Assembly: GCA_964555935.1 (NCBI GenBank)
Contig: CAZKUN010000039.1
Location: forward strand, 1-50,615
Origin: CAZKUN01 sp964555935
GTDB taxonomy: Bacteria > Armatimonadota > Zipacnadia > Zipacnadales > VGFC01
DNA: 50,615 bases
Reading direction: 5' to 3'
Shown here: positions 34,247-42,051 of the stretch, in pieces
Layout: each line of letters begins with the position of its first letter
Numbering within the stretch: the first letter of the stretch is position 1
Notes under the pieces: model-generated
The model's database searches: none
Told to the model about the DNA's origin: nothing
What the model saw: the letters and a program-made list of their open reading frames with translations, nothing else
Translations under genes and position numbers: made by a program

Positions 34247-36331
34247 ATGGCTTGGGCGCTACTGTGCATGGTGTCGGGCTGTGTGAGTGCTGCGGGTATT
34301 GGCGACTTCCGTGCCGACTACGGCCTGGACGCGGCCCGCGATGTGCGTCAGGCTTTGGCTCTGCAACCGGACGAAGTGCTGCTGTGCGACCTATCCGTCG
34401 ACCTTGATGAGCAGATCCCCCAACTCGCCGCGCAGGGCCTGCTGAACCGCGATGAGCCGACCGTGTGGATCGACCAGACGCCCGTCGGCTGGGGCCATGG
34501 CGAGGCCACGTGGCAGACGTACTACCCCGAGACGCACGGGTTAGAGTTCACCCGGATCGAGTCTCTGCCTGAGTTCCTCAAACGCGTCATGCCCGCCGTC
34601 AACGGGCTGGTCCTCTACGATCAGTCGGGCGTGACAGACCAGACCACCCTCGCGCTGAATCTGGCCAACCTGAACGCGTGCCTGCCCGTTAGCAGGCGCG
34701 TCTACGCCCGCTATCGGGACGCCTTCGGTGACGCGCCGGTGATCGCGGAGGCGCCGCGCGACGCATTCAGTCGCCGCGAGATCTACGAGTGGCTGATAGC
34801 GGAGGCCCTGCCGCTGACGGATCTCTCGGCCGTCTTCTCCGTGCGAGTGCTGGCCGGCGCCCACCCGCATGGATCCAATCAGTCTCTGGACTACGCGTTC
34901 TATCGGCGATGCCTCATCTTCGCCTTGGCGGATTCAGATGACATCTCCCAGGAAGGCGCGGAGCTGGCTGACGCGATCCTGAGCCGGCTCGACCGCCCGG
35001 CGCATGTTTTTGGCTGGGGAGATGGCGAGTTCCATTTCTGCAAGCGGCTGTCGCTGAGGGGACACACCTGGTGCGCGTCCGTCGCCGCGCCGAATCTCTC
35101 GTTTCATGCTTCGGTCCCGCCGCTTCGGCCGCCGCCATACACGCAAGACACGACCCCGTCGGTCGCCACCCCGGAGAAGAAAGTCTATCTCGCGTTCGTC
35201 TCAAACGAGGGCGACACGACGACGGCTCTGACGCAGCTTTACTACCGTGGCTGGGACCAGCCCGCGCGCGGGAAAGTGCCGTTGAGTTGGGCGACGAATC
35301 CTGCCTATGTGGAGCTGTTCCCGGCGTCGGTGGAGTGCTACTTCCGCACGAAGACGGAGCTTGATTACTTCGTCTGCGCGCCGAGCGGGCCGGGCTACTT
35401 CTACCCCCAATACATGCCGCTGCCTTACTTGCGCGATGTCTTGGCTGAAACCGCTCGGTTGTTCGAGGAGGGTATCAACCTCACCGAGCTTGAGCTGTGG
35501 CAGGGAGAGTCCCGGACGTCTCTCGAAGCGTATGCCGACATGCTTCCCGGCCTGCGCGGGCTTACGCTCGAACATGACATATTGCCGAACATGCGCGTCG
35601 GCTCGCGGTCCGTGCCGATCCTGGGGCATGGCGAGAAGCAGCAGTACTGGATCACTCGTGATGAATTCGCGGAGCGCAGTGAGGTGAACGTCGAGGGCGT
35701 CATCGAGTACCTGGACGGGCTCTATGATCCCGATCAACTCCCGATGTTCCTGCCGTTCTATGGCTTCAACGAGAGCATCCCCAACGGCATTCTCGAACTG
35801 AGCCGAGCTCTCGACCCGGAGAAGTACGAGATCGTTGATCTGGGAACGTTGATGCACCTGGCCTCGCAGGTTGAGCCCGCCGACCCTCCTCCCGCGCGCC
35901 CGGTAAACCAGCGCTGGACGCCTGAACTGGTTAGGGAACTCGCAGCCTGGTCTGATGTGATGAACGGAGCGATTGTATCAGTCACCGATGACGGCCTCCG
36001 GATTGAGATCGGGGAGGGGACGACCTGGGCCATTGCCGCGATCCCGGACCTGCTCATCCCGGCCGACGCGGTGAAGCTCCAGGTCGGCGTCGCGGAGCTT
36101 CGATCAGACACCGGCGGGTGGATCATCAAGTGTTACGGCGACTTCGCCGGTCTCGGACACTTCGCCACGTGGCTGCCGGTAGGCTTCCAGACGACGGAGC
36201 CGACGGCGTCGGTGCAGCTCACTGAGCAGGTGCTGGACGCCCGGATCTCGCCCATGCGGCAGTTCCAGGTCGGCCTCGTCGGCGAGCCCGGCGATTACGT
36301 GGTATTCGACTCAATCGACTTCTGCCCCTAG
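34247..36331 (+). CDS. GxGYxYP-domain protein, putative glycan-active enzyme
   Basis: A 694-residue protein with a signal-like start (MAWALLCMVSGCVSAAG). The family signature is in CAPSGPGYFYPQYMP at about residues 375-389. The N-terminal half fits the family's accessory domains, and the C-terminal 120 residues form a jelly roll (GWIIKCYGDFAGLGHFATWL). GxGYxYP proteins are predicted carbohydrate-processing enzymes often linked to polysaccharide utilisation in Bacteroidetes and other phyla; the reaction is not established. The start lies four bases after the ceramidase stop with GAGGAAG upstream, so the two are co-translated. A hairpin at 36388 ends the operon. Confidence 0.85.
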   Translation: MAWALLCMVSGCVSAAGIGDFRADYGLDAARDVRQALALQPDEVLLCDLSVDLDEQIPQLAAQGLLNRDEPTVWIDQTPVGWGHGEATWQTYYPETHGLEFTRIESLPEFLKRVMPAVNGLVLYDQSGVTDQTTLALNLANLNACLPVSRRVYARYRDAFGDAPVIAEAPRDAFSRREIYEWLIAEALPLTDLSAVFSVRVLAGAHPHGSNQSLDYAFYRRCLIFALADSDDISQEGAELADAILSRLDRPAHVFGWGDGEFHFCKRLSLRGHTWCASVAAPNLSFHASVPPLRPPPYTQDTTPSVATPEKKVYLAFVSNEGDTTTALTQLYYRGWDQPARGKVPLSWATNPAYVELFPASVECYFRTKTELDYFVCAPSGPGYFYPQYMPLPYLRDVLAETARLFEEGINLTELELWQGESRTSLEAYADMLPGLRGLTLEHDILPNMRVGSRSVPILGHGEKQQYWITRDEFAERSEVNVEGVIEYLDGLYDPDQLPMFLPFYGFNESIPNGILELSRALDPEKYEIVDLGTLMHLASQVEPADPPPARPVNQRWTPELVRELAAWSDVMNGAIVSVTDDGLRIEIGEGTTWAIAAIPDLLIPADAVKLQVGVAELRSDTGGWIIKCYGDFAGLGHFATWLPVGFQTTEPTASVQLTEQVLDARISPMRQFQVGLVGEPGDYVVFDSIDFCP

Positions 36332-36387
36332 CACCCTAGCACCGCAGGCGTGTGGCGAAGCCCCGAATCCCCCCAACAGGCCCCCTG

Positions 36388-36419
36388 TCGCTAGCGTGAC
36401 ATTCATCTCACGCTAGCGA
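36388..36419 (+). terminator. Perfect 12-bp inverted repeat after the GxGYxYP gene
   Basis: TCGCTAGCGTGA and TCACGCTAGCGA pair around an eight-base loop. No T-tract follows, so it is a terminator-like hairpin or an operator. Confidence 0.55.
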
Positions 36420-36584
36420 ACCGCGCAACTTTCTTGCATAGAAGATCGTTGTCTAGGGTAAGGTACAGATAGTTGAACACACTACTACACCGCAGCTACT
36501 GACACAGCCAACATCGCGCCGAGGCTGGACAGTCCGAGGGAGGGCCGCAATCTACACCGGCATCGCCGGAAGGAGCGAAGGGGA

Positions 36585-37058
36585 ATGGCCAGGAGCGTGG
36601 AGAGTAAGCAGTTGCTCTATGCCAACACAAGTGCCCACACTTCGCTGGAGACATCGGTAGCTGGAATCGGCGTCGTCATCAAGGCGCCCCGACGCCACAC
36701 GCTGCGCAAGCAGTCCGATACGAAGCCCACGTCCGACCGCGTCGTAGCGTCCTATGAGGCCATCAGCGCCGCGCTGCGGGAAGCCCGGGACATGGGGGCG
36801 AGAGTTGTTGTCGTCCGCACGGACTGCGAACCCATCATCTGGCAGTTGGAGAAGCAAGCCCCCGTCAGCCCCGGCCAATTGGGGCGTCACCTCGAGACCC
36901 GCAGCCTGCTGAACCAGTTCCACAAGGCTGAGGTCTCGCACATCAACCCCGACGAGAACCGCGCCGCACACGACCTCGCCCTGCGCGCCTGGGAACACGG
37001 GTGCAAACTCAAGGGTGAAGTCGAAAGCCAGTTGCAGTTGCCATTGCCAGGAGCCTGA
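36585..37058 (+). CDS. RNase H-like fold protein with altered catalytic residues
   Basis: A 157-residue protein that follows the RNase HI (RVT_3) pattern: first strands LLYANTSAHTSLETSVAGIG, helix with ASYEAISAALREA (E58), strand VVVVRTDCEPIIWQLEK (D80) and the end HINPDENRAAHDLALRAW. In active enzymes the first strand carries Asp, here N14, and the last motif is NxxAD, here NRAAH with H129 in place of Asp, although D130 is next to it. The enzyme may be weak, altered or only nucleic-acid binding. AAGGAG is 10-15 bases upstream. The 253 bases before it contain the hairpin at 36388 and no other gene. Followed by a terminator. Confidence 0.75.
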   Translation: MARSVESKQLLYANTSAHTSLETSVAGIGVVIKAPRRHTLRKQSDTKPTSDRVVASYEAISAALREARDMGARVVVVRTDCEPIIWQLEKQAPVSPGQLGRHLETRSLLNQFHKAEVSHINPDENRAAHDLALRAWEHGCKLKGEVESQLQLPLPGA

Positions 37059-37095
37059 GGCCGTAGGTGGGCGTTCACGCCACATAATCACCGGA

Positions 37096-37119
37096 GCGCT
37101 CGGCGGGGGTGCCGAGCGT
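37096..37119 (+). terminator. Hairpin after the RNase H-like gene
   Basis: GCGCTCGGC and GCCGAGCGT form a nine-base stem (one G-T pair) around a six-base loop, followed by TCGTCGTGTTCT. Confidence 0.65.
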
Positions 37120-37298
37120 TCGTCGTGTTCTGGGGGAACGGAATCGGCGCTCGAGACGTCGAATACATGATGGACCTGGGGGAAATGGGCGCACGAGGGG
37201 TTGACGGACGGCGTGTCATGGAGTATCCAAAGACCCCTGCCCGACGTAACGAATGACGAGCACGGATGCTAACACGGTACGGGTGACGGTTTAGACCA

Positions 37299-38183
37299 AT
37301 GGAACGACACGTTCGCTTTACAAACCAGGGGCAGACGCTGCTCGGCGTCCTGTTCACTCCCGAAGAGCACCTCCAGCGCGACACGGGGCTGGTCTTCCTG
37401 CACGGCTGGGCCGGCTATCGCATTGGCCCGCACCAGATGTTCACGAAGATGGCGCGCCGGGCGCGCGCTTTGGGCTTTCCTTGCCTCTGCTTCGACTTCC
37501 GCGGCCGTGGCGACTCCGAGGGCGATGCTGAAGATGCCTCGCTTTCGACGATGATCACCGACACGCAGGCCGCATCGCGGACCTTGTGCGAGCAGGCGGG
37601 CGTGAAGCGGCTAGTGCTCGTGGGCGTGTGTTCGGGGGGAGAGGTGGCGCTTGGCGCGGGAGCGACCATTGCCGAAGTCGATTCGATGGTTCTGTGGTCG
37701 GTGCCGATGGTCGCGGCGGACCGCTCGCACTCCGATCGCGCGAAGCGGACAGCGATCATCTGGACGTACATTCAGAAGTTCTTCCGGCGCGAGACGTGGG
37801 CGAAGCTGTTCGCCGGGGCGCTGAACTTCTCGATGATCAAGAAGGCGCTGGTCCGAGGTGGCAAGGGCGAGGGCGAGGAGAGCACGGTTGAGGACAAGGA
37901 AATCGACTGGCACCGGCGGTTCATCGAGTTCCGAGGCGAGATGCTGTACATCTATGGCAGCAACGATCCCACGACGCCCGACTGTATCGCCCACTACGAG
38001 CGGCTGAGCAGGAACGCCGGCCGGACGTTCACCCACGAGATCGTCGAGGGCGCGAACCACTCATTCTACGCGTTGACCTGGGAGGAAGAGGTGCTCGGCG
38101 CCTCGCTGGCGTGGCTCGACGAGCAGTACCCCATCCCGCCCGAGCCCGAGGCCCACACCGGCCCGATCCCGTTGCCGGCATAG
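37299..38183 (+). CDS. Alpha/beta hydrolase with Cys at the nucleophile elbow
   Basis: A 294-residue alpha/beta-hydrolase-fold protein. The oxyanion region is LVFLHGWAGYRIGPH, then CFDFRGRGDSEG. The nucleophile elbow reads LVGVCSGGEVAL, that is G-x-C111-x-G, as in dienelactone hydrolases (GYCLGG) rather than the usual GxSxG. The acid is probably in IYGSNDPTTP and the histidine in EGANHSFYAL. The family also includes exosortase-associated hydrolases. No signal peptide, so cytoplasmic. The start lacks a strong ribosome binding site. A REP palindrome follows its stop. Substrate unknown. Confidence 0.8.
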   Translation: MERHVRFTNQGQTLLGVLFTPEEHLQRDTGLVFLHGWAGYRIGPHQMFTKMARRARALGFPCLCFDFRGRGDSEGDAEDASLSTMITDTQAASRTLCEQAGVKRLVLVGVCSGGEVALGAGATIAEVDSMVLWSVPMVAADRSHSDRAKRTAIIWTYIQKFFRRETWAKLFAGALNFSMIKKALVRGGKGEGEESTVEDKEIDWHRRFIEFRGEMLYIYGSNDPTTPDCIAHYERLSRNAGRTFTHEIVEGANHSFYALTWEEEVLGASLAWLDEQYPIPPEPEAHTGPIPLPA

Positions 38184-38188
38184 GCCGT

Positions 38189-38222
38189 GGGCACGTCCGC
38201 AGGCAAGAATGCCTGCGCCACG
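38189..38222. repeat. REP-like palindrome, copy 2
   Basis: Hairpin GCAGGCA-AGAA-TGCCTGC at 38199-38216, followed by GCCACG. It matches 9011-9044 with three differences, two of them compensating within the stem. It lies just after the alpha/beta hydrolase stop. Confidence 0.75.
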
Positions 38223-38265
38223 TGACGGCGGGTCCGGACACGCGCGTCCATCTCGGCACATCCAC

Positions 38266-38295
38266 TTGGCGCGGCGGCGGGCCGTGTGATAGACT
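38266..38295 (+). promoter_or_regulatory. Promoter at the radical SAM gene, probably leaderless
   Basis: TTGGCG (38266-38271), an 18-base spacer and TAGACT (38290-38295). The ATG at 38302 begins six bases after the -10 box, with no ribosome binding site, as expected for a leaderless message. Confidence 0.5.
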
Positions 38296-38301
38296 GCCCC
38301 C

Positions 38302-39828
38302 ATGAGGCGTTCGGAGCCTGATCCCCCTACTGTGGCGGAGCTACTCGCGTCCGAGACACGCGTCCGGTCCGTGCCGGAGGCGGATGGGCCTTTGCACGTG
38401 CTGATGGCCTCGCCGTCGGCGTATGCTGTCGCGATGGGCGGGCTTAGCTTCCAGGCTGTGTGGGAGAGCTTCCTCGCCACTGGCATGGTGGACTGCGACC
38501 GCGCATTCTGTGCCCTCCCCGACGGAGCGGCCGTGGTGCCGGAACGCAGGTTCGGCTCCTACGATCTGATCGGGTTCTCTTTGCCGTGTGAGCTGGTGTG
38601 GCTCAACGTGCCGGCCATGCTCAGGGGAGGCGGGCTGTGAGTCTGGGCGCGCGAGCGTTCGGATGATGATCCGGTCGTGATCGTCGGAGGGGCATCGATC
38701 ACGATGAACCCCGTTCCCTTGAGCGAGATGGTTGATGTCTTCGTCATCGGCGAATTCGAGCCAATTGCCGACCGCGTGGTGGATGCGCTGGCTGAGGCGG
38801 ACGGGCGCGGGGCGCGGCTAGCGGCCCTGGCCGCGATTCCGGGCCTGTACGTGCCGTCGGTTGAGCCGGGCGGCCCAGTCGAGCGCCTGCGCTGGGACGG
38901 AGTCGTCGATTCGCCGCGCTCATCGCTGGTCGTGTCCGAGCACTCGGCGTTCCCGGGACGGTTCCTTATCGAGGCGGGGCGCGGATGCCCGATGGGCTGC
39001 GATTTCTGTCTGGCCGGCGAGATCTATGGCGCCGTGCGTTTCGCGGCGCCCGAGACCTTGCTTGAGACGGCGCGGGCAGGGATGGCCGTCACGCGGCGGA
39101 TTGGGCTCATCGGCTCGGCGCTATCAGGTTTTCCACGGGTTGATGAGTTGGTTGCGGAACTGGTGGATGCCGGCGCCAACGTGTCCTTATCATCGCTACG
39201 AGCCGACAAGCTGACGCCGCTGCTGCTGGAATCGCTAGCGCGCGGCGGGCAGAGAACCGTGACGATCGCTCCTGAAGCTGCCCGCGAGCCGTTGCGCCGG
39301 TCAGTGGGGAAGAGCATCTCCGACGAGTCGCTCGCGCAGGCTATCGCCGCCGCCGGCGACGCCGGAGTTCGTGAGGTCAGACTGTATTTCATGACTCACC
39401 TTCCGGGCGAGACGGAGGAGGATGCGCTGGCCATCGCCGACGTGGTCGAGCATTGGACGCGTGAACATCCGAAACTGAGGTTTGCCGTGACGGTCTCGCC
39501 ATTCGTTCCGAAGCCGTGGACGCGCCTCGCAGGGGCGACCTTCGCCGCGAGAATCGACGTGCGCAAGCGGCTCGAGAGCGTTGCGGGCGAATTGCGGAGG
39601 CGGACGCGAGTCACGGTGCGATCCGGCTCGGCGAGGTGGTCATCGGCCCAGGCTGCTTTGGCGCGCGGTGACGAACGAATTGGCCGGGCCATCGCCCAGG
39701 CCTCGGAGGATGGCGGCGATTACTCGGCACTGAAGCGGGCCCTGAAGGCAGAGGGCATCAACATGGACGCGCCCCAACAGGCGCCAACCGAAGCACCGTG
39801 GGTGAGAGCCCTCGGAGAACTGACGTGA
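38302..39828 (+). pseudogene. B12-binding-like radical SAM protein interrupted by an in-frame TGA
   Basis: One reading frame holds two halves of a single protein. 38302-38637 encodes a cobalamin-binding-like N-terminus (HVLMASPSAYAVAMGGLSFQ, YDLIGFSLPCELVWLNVPAM). After TGA at 38638-38640 the same frame continues with RSDDDPVVIVGGASITMNPV and MVDVFVIGEFEPI, then the radical SAM cluster site GRGCPMGCDFC and the barrel (THLPGETEEDALAIADVVEH). In relatives these parts are contiguous. CGA (Arg) to TGA is the simplest cause. A restart at GTG 38677 would give a 383-residue protein lacking most of the N-terminal domain. A hairpin after the TGA fits loose bacterial SECIS rules (see findings). The ychF-like gene follows 11 bases after the stop. 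Confidence 0.75.
38655..38678 (+). other. Hairpin downstream of the in-frame TGA
   Basis: CGGAT (38660-38664) and ATCCG (38669-38673) pair around the loop GATG. The stem extends outward by a G-T pair, one mismatch, two Watson-Crick pairs and another G-T pair. The loop starts 24 bases after the TGA. Confidence 0.45.
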
Positions 39829-39839
39829 GGACGTGACTG

Positions 39840-40910
39840 ATGAAGCTTGGTATCTTTGGCCTGCCGCTGTGTGGGAAGACGACCGTCTTCCGCATTTTGG
39901 CGCGCCGGAACGACTTGGCAGACGCGCGCGGCGAAGCGCAGCAGGCCGTGGTGAAGCTGCCCGATGAGCGGCTGCAGCCCCTTGTGGACATCTACCAGCC
40001 GGCGAAGGTCTCCCCGGCTGAGATCACATTTGTCGACACGGTGTCGATTCAGAAGGGCGGCAGCGGACGCTCGGAGAGCTACTCGGAGATGCTGAAAGAC
40101 GCCGACGCCTGGGCGCTCGTGGTGCGGTGTTTCGACCTGATGGGCGATGATCCAGCGCAGGCGGCGATTGGCGACCTCGAGTCGTTGACGCTGGAGATGG
40201 CGTTGACAGACCTCGCGATCATCGAGCGCCGACTCGAGCGCCTAGTGAAGGAGCTGCGACTAGGTGGCAAGGAAGCCGTTGCGGAGAATGAGGTCCTGAC
40301 GCGGTGCGCGAGGCACCTGGAAGCCGGTGGCCTCCTTCGGCAACTGGGGTTAGAGGGAGACGATGAGAAGGCGATTCGCGGGTACTCGCTTCTGACGATG
40401 AAGCCGATGCTTGTCGTGGCGAACGTCGGTGATGATCTGGCAGGGCAGGCCCCGCTTGAGGACGGGCAGGCTTTGGCCGCGTTTCGGGTCACGTGTGAGG
40501 AGATGGGCTTCGAGTCGGTGGCGTTCTGCGCCGAGCTGGAGTCGGAGATTCAGGAACTCGACCCCGAGGAGCAGGCGGAATTCCTCGCCGACTATGGCAT
40601 CGAGAACCCGGCGCGGGAGAGCTTCATCCGCAAGTGTTTCGATCTGCTCGGCCTGGTGACGTTCTTCACCGGTGGACCGACGGAGGTCCACGCGTGGACG
40701 ATACCCGCCGGTTCCACCGCGGTTGAGGCCGCAGGGAAGATCCACACGGACCTGGCGCGGGGATTCATCCGAGCCGAGGTGATTGCGCTGGACGACTTGG
40801 TTGATGCGGGCTCGGAGGCGGAATGTCGCGCCAGAGGAACCTCACGACTTGAGGGGAAGACATACGAGGTGAAAGAAGCCGACGTCGTGCTGGTGCGATT
40901 CAGCGTGTGA
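39840..40910 (+). CDS. ychF: YchF-type P-loop ATPase/GTPase
   Basis: A 356-residue protein of the Obg-YchF family, ribosome-associated nucleotide hydrolases with a role in translation and stress. The P-loop is GLPLCGKTT at residues 7-15 (YchF normally has GxPNxGKS/T). The G3-like block is TFVDTVSI, where the usual DxxG is altered. A central coiled-coil arm follows (DLAIIERRLERLVKELRL). The C-terminus is a TGS domain (VTFFTGGPTEVHAWTIPAGS, HTDLARGFIRAEVIALDDLV, YEVKEADVVLVRFSV). GAGG is eight bases before the ATG. The altered G motifs suggest a divergent member. Confidence 0.88.
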   Translation: MKLGIFGLPLCGKTTVFRILARRNDLADARGEAQQAVVKLPDERLQPLVDIYQPAKVSPAEITFVDTVSIQKGGSGRSESYSEMLKDADAWALVVRCFDLMGDDPAQAAIGDLESLTLEMALTDLAIIERRLERLVKELRLGGKEAVAENEVLTRCARHLEAGGLLRQLGLEGDDEKAIRGYSLLTMKPMLVVANVGDDLAGQAPLEDGQALAAFRVTCEEMGFESVAFCAELESEIQELDPEEQAEFLADYGIENPARESFIRKCFDLLGLVTFFTGGPTEVHAWTIPAGSTAVEAAGKIHTDLARGFIRAEVIALDDLVDAGSEAECRARGTSRLEGKTYEVKEADVVLVRFSV

Positions 40911-40964
40911 TGTCGCGATCTGCGCAACGCATTTTGATCGGATCTCGTAGAAGGAGTTGGGAAG

Positions 40965-42032
40965 ATGGCTCGCATGACATCAAGAGAACGCGTGCAGACG
41001 GCTATGCGTCGTGAAGTGCCCGATCGGGTGCCCAAGACCGCGGGCTTCACGCCCGACGTGCAACGGCGCTTCGAGGAAGCGACCGGCTGCACGAACTCCG
41101 CGACGTACTTCGACTTTGAGAATCGCGGCGTGGGGTTCAGGCCGGCGGCCGAGACGACCGATTTCACGCGGTTTTACCCGGAAGGACTGCCTGAAGGCAC
41201 GAACATCAACGAGTATGGGTCCGCCCACGTGCCGGGCGACTTCTACCACTTCTGGCGGCTGCAGTTCCCGCTGGTCAACGCCAAGAGCCTCGACGAGATC
41301 AAGGCCTTCCCGTGGCCGGACTACACGCCGGAGTGTCGCCACGAGCACCTTGAGGACGCCGTCGCCGAATTGCACTCGAAAAACTTCTACGTCCAGGGGG
41401 GCGTTGGTCACATATACGAGAACGCCTGGCAGATCGTCAGCATGGAGCGCCTCCTGATGTCGTTCGTGGACAACCCCGACGAGGCGACATTCATCCTCGA
41501 CAGGATCGCCGAGGATCGGGCGTGCATGGCGCGGCGTTACGCTGAGGCGGGATGTGATGGACTGGGGACGGGCGACGACGTCGCGATGCAAGACCGGATG
41601 ATGATGAGCCCGGACACGTGGCGCAAGTGGCTCAAACCGCGCTGGGAGTACGTGTACAGCGAGGCGAAGAAGATCAAGCCCGACATCCAGATCATGTACC
41701 ACAGCGACGGCGACATTGCGCCCATCATCCCGGACCTGATCGAGATCGGGCTCGATGTTCTGAATCCCGTTCAACCCGAGTGCGTCGATCCGGAAGCGCT
41801 GAAGCGCGAATACGGCAATGACCTGGCGTTCTGGGGTTGCATCGGCACGCAGACGACGATGCCGTTCGGCTCGGTGAGCGATGTTCGCAAGGCAGTGAAG
41901 TGGACCATCGACACGGTCGGCGCCGGCGGCGGACTGCTCGTCGCGCCGACACACGTGCTGGAGCCGGATGTCCCCTGGGCGAACATCCAGGCGATGTTCG
42001 ACGCCGTGGACGAGTATGGCTCTTACGAATAG
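40965..42032 (+). CDS. Uroporphyrinogen decarboxylase (URO-D) family protein, methyltransferase-like
   Basis: A 355-residue URO-D-superfamily protein that starts TSRERVQTAMRREVPDRVPK, the standard opening of the corrinoid-methyltransferase-like branch. It has QIMYHSDGDIAPIIPDLIEI at about 240-260 and LLVAPTHVLEPDVPW near the end. The HemE MRQAGR motif is absent. It resembles the protein at 4672 only at the family level. GAAGGAG lies upstream of the ATG. Predicted to act on methylated substrates in the cytoplasm, substrate unknown. The lipoprotein gene downstream begins 19 bases after its stop. Confidence 0.85.
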   Translation: MARMTSRERVQTAMRREVPDRVPKTAGFTPDVQRRFEEATGCTNSATYFDFENRGVGFRPAAETTDFTRFYPEGLPEGTNINEYGSAHVPGDFYHFWRLQFPLVNAKSLDEIKAFPWPDYTPECRHEHLEDAVAELHSKNFYVQGGVGHIYENAWQIVSMERLLMSFVDNPDEATFILDRIAEDRACMARRYAEAGCDGLGTGDDVAMQDRMMMSPDTWRKWLKPRWEYVYSEAKKIKPDIQIMYHSDGDIAPIIPDLIEIGLDVLNPVQPECVDPEALKREYGNDLAFWGCIGTQTTMPFGSVSDVRKAVKWTIDTVGAGGGLLVAPTHVLEPDVPWANIQAMFDAVDEYGSYE

Positions 42033-42051
42033 CTCACGCATGGGAGCATTG

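Noticed and set aside
37201..37229. TTGACG-17-TATCCA as a promoter for the alpha/beta hydrolase
   Set aside because: The -10 box matches only three of six positions and lacks the conserved final T.
38638..38640. A genome-wide alternative genetic code with TGA as Gly or Trp
   Set aside because: TGA is used as a normal stop in many genes here, including ATGA and GTGA overlaps, so a global reassignment is excluded. Only local recoding or a mutation remains.
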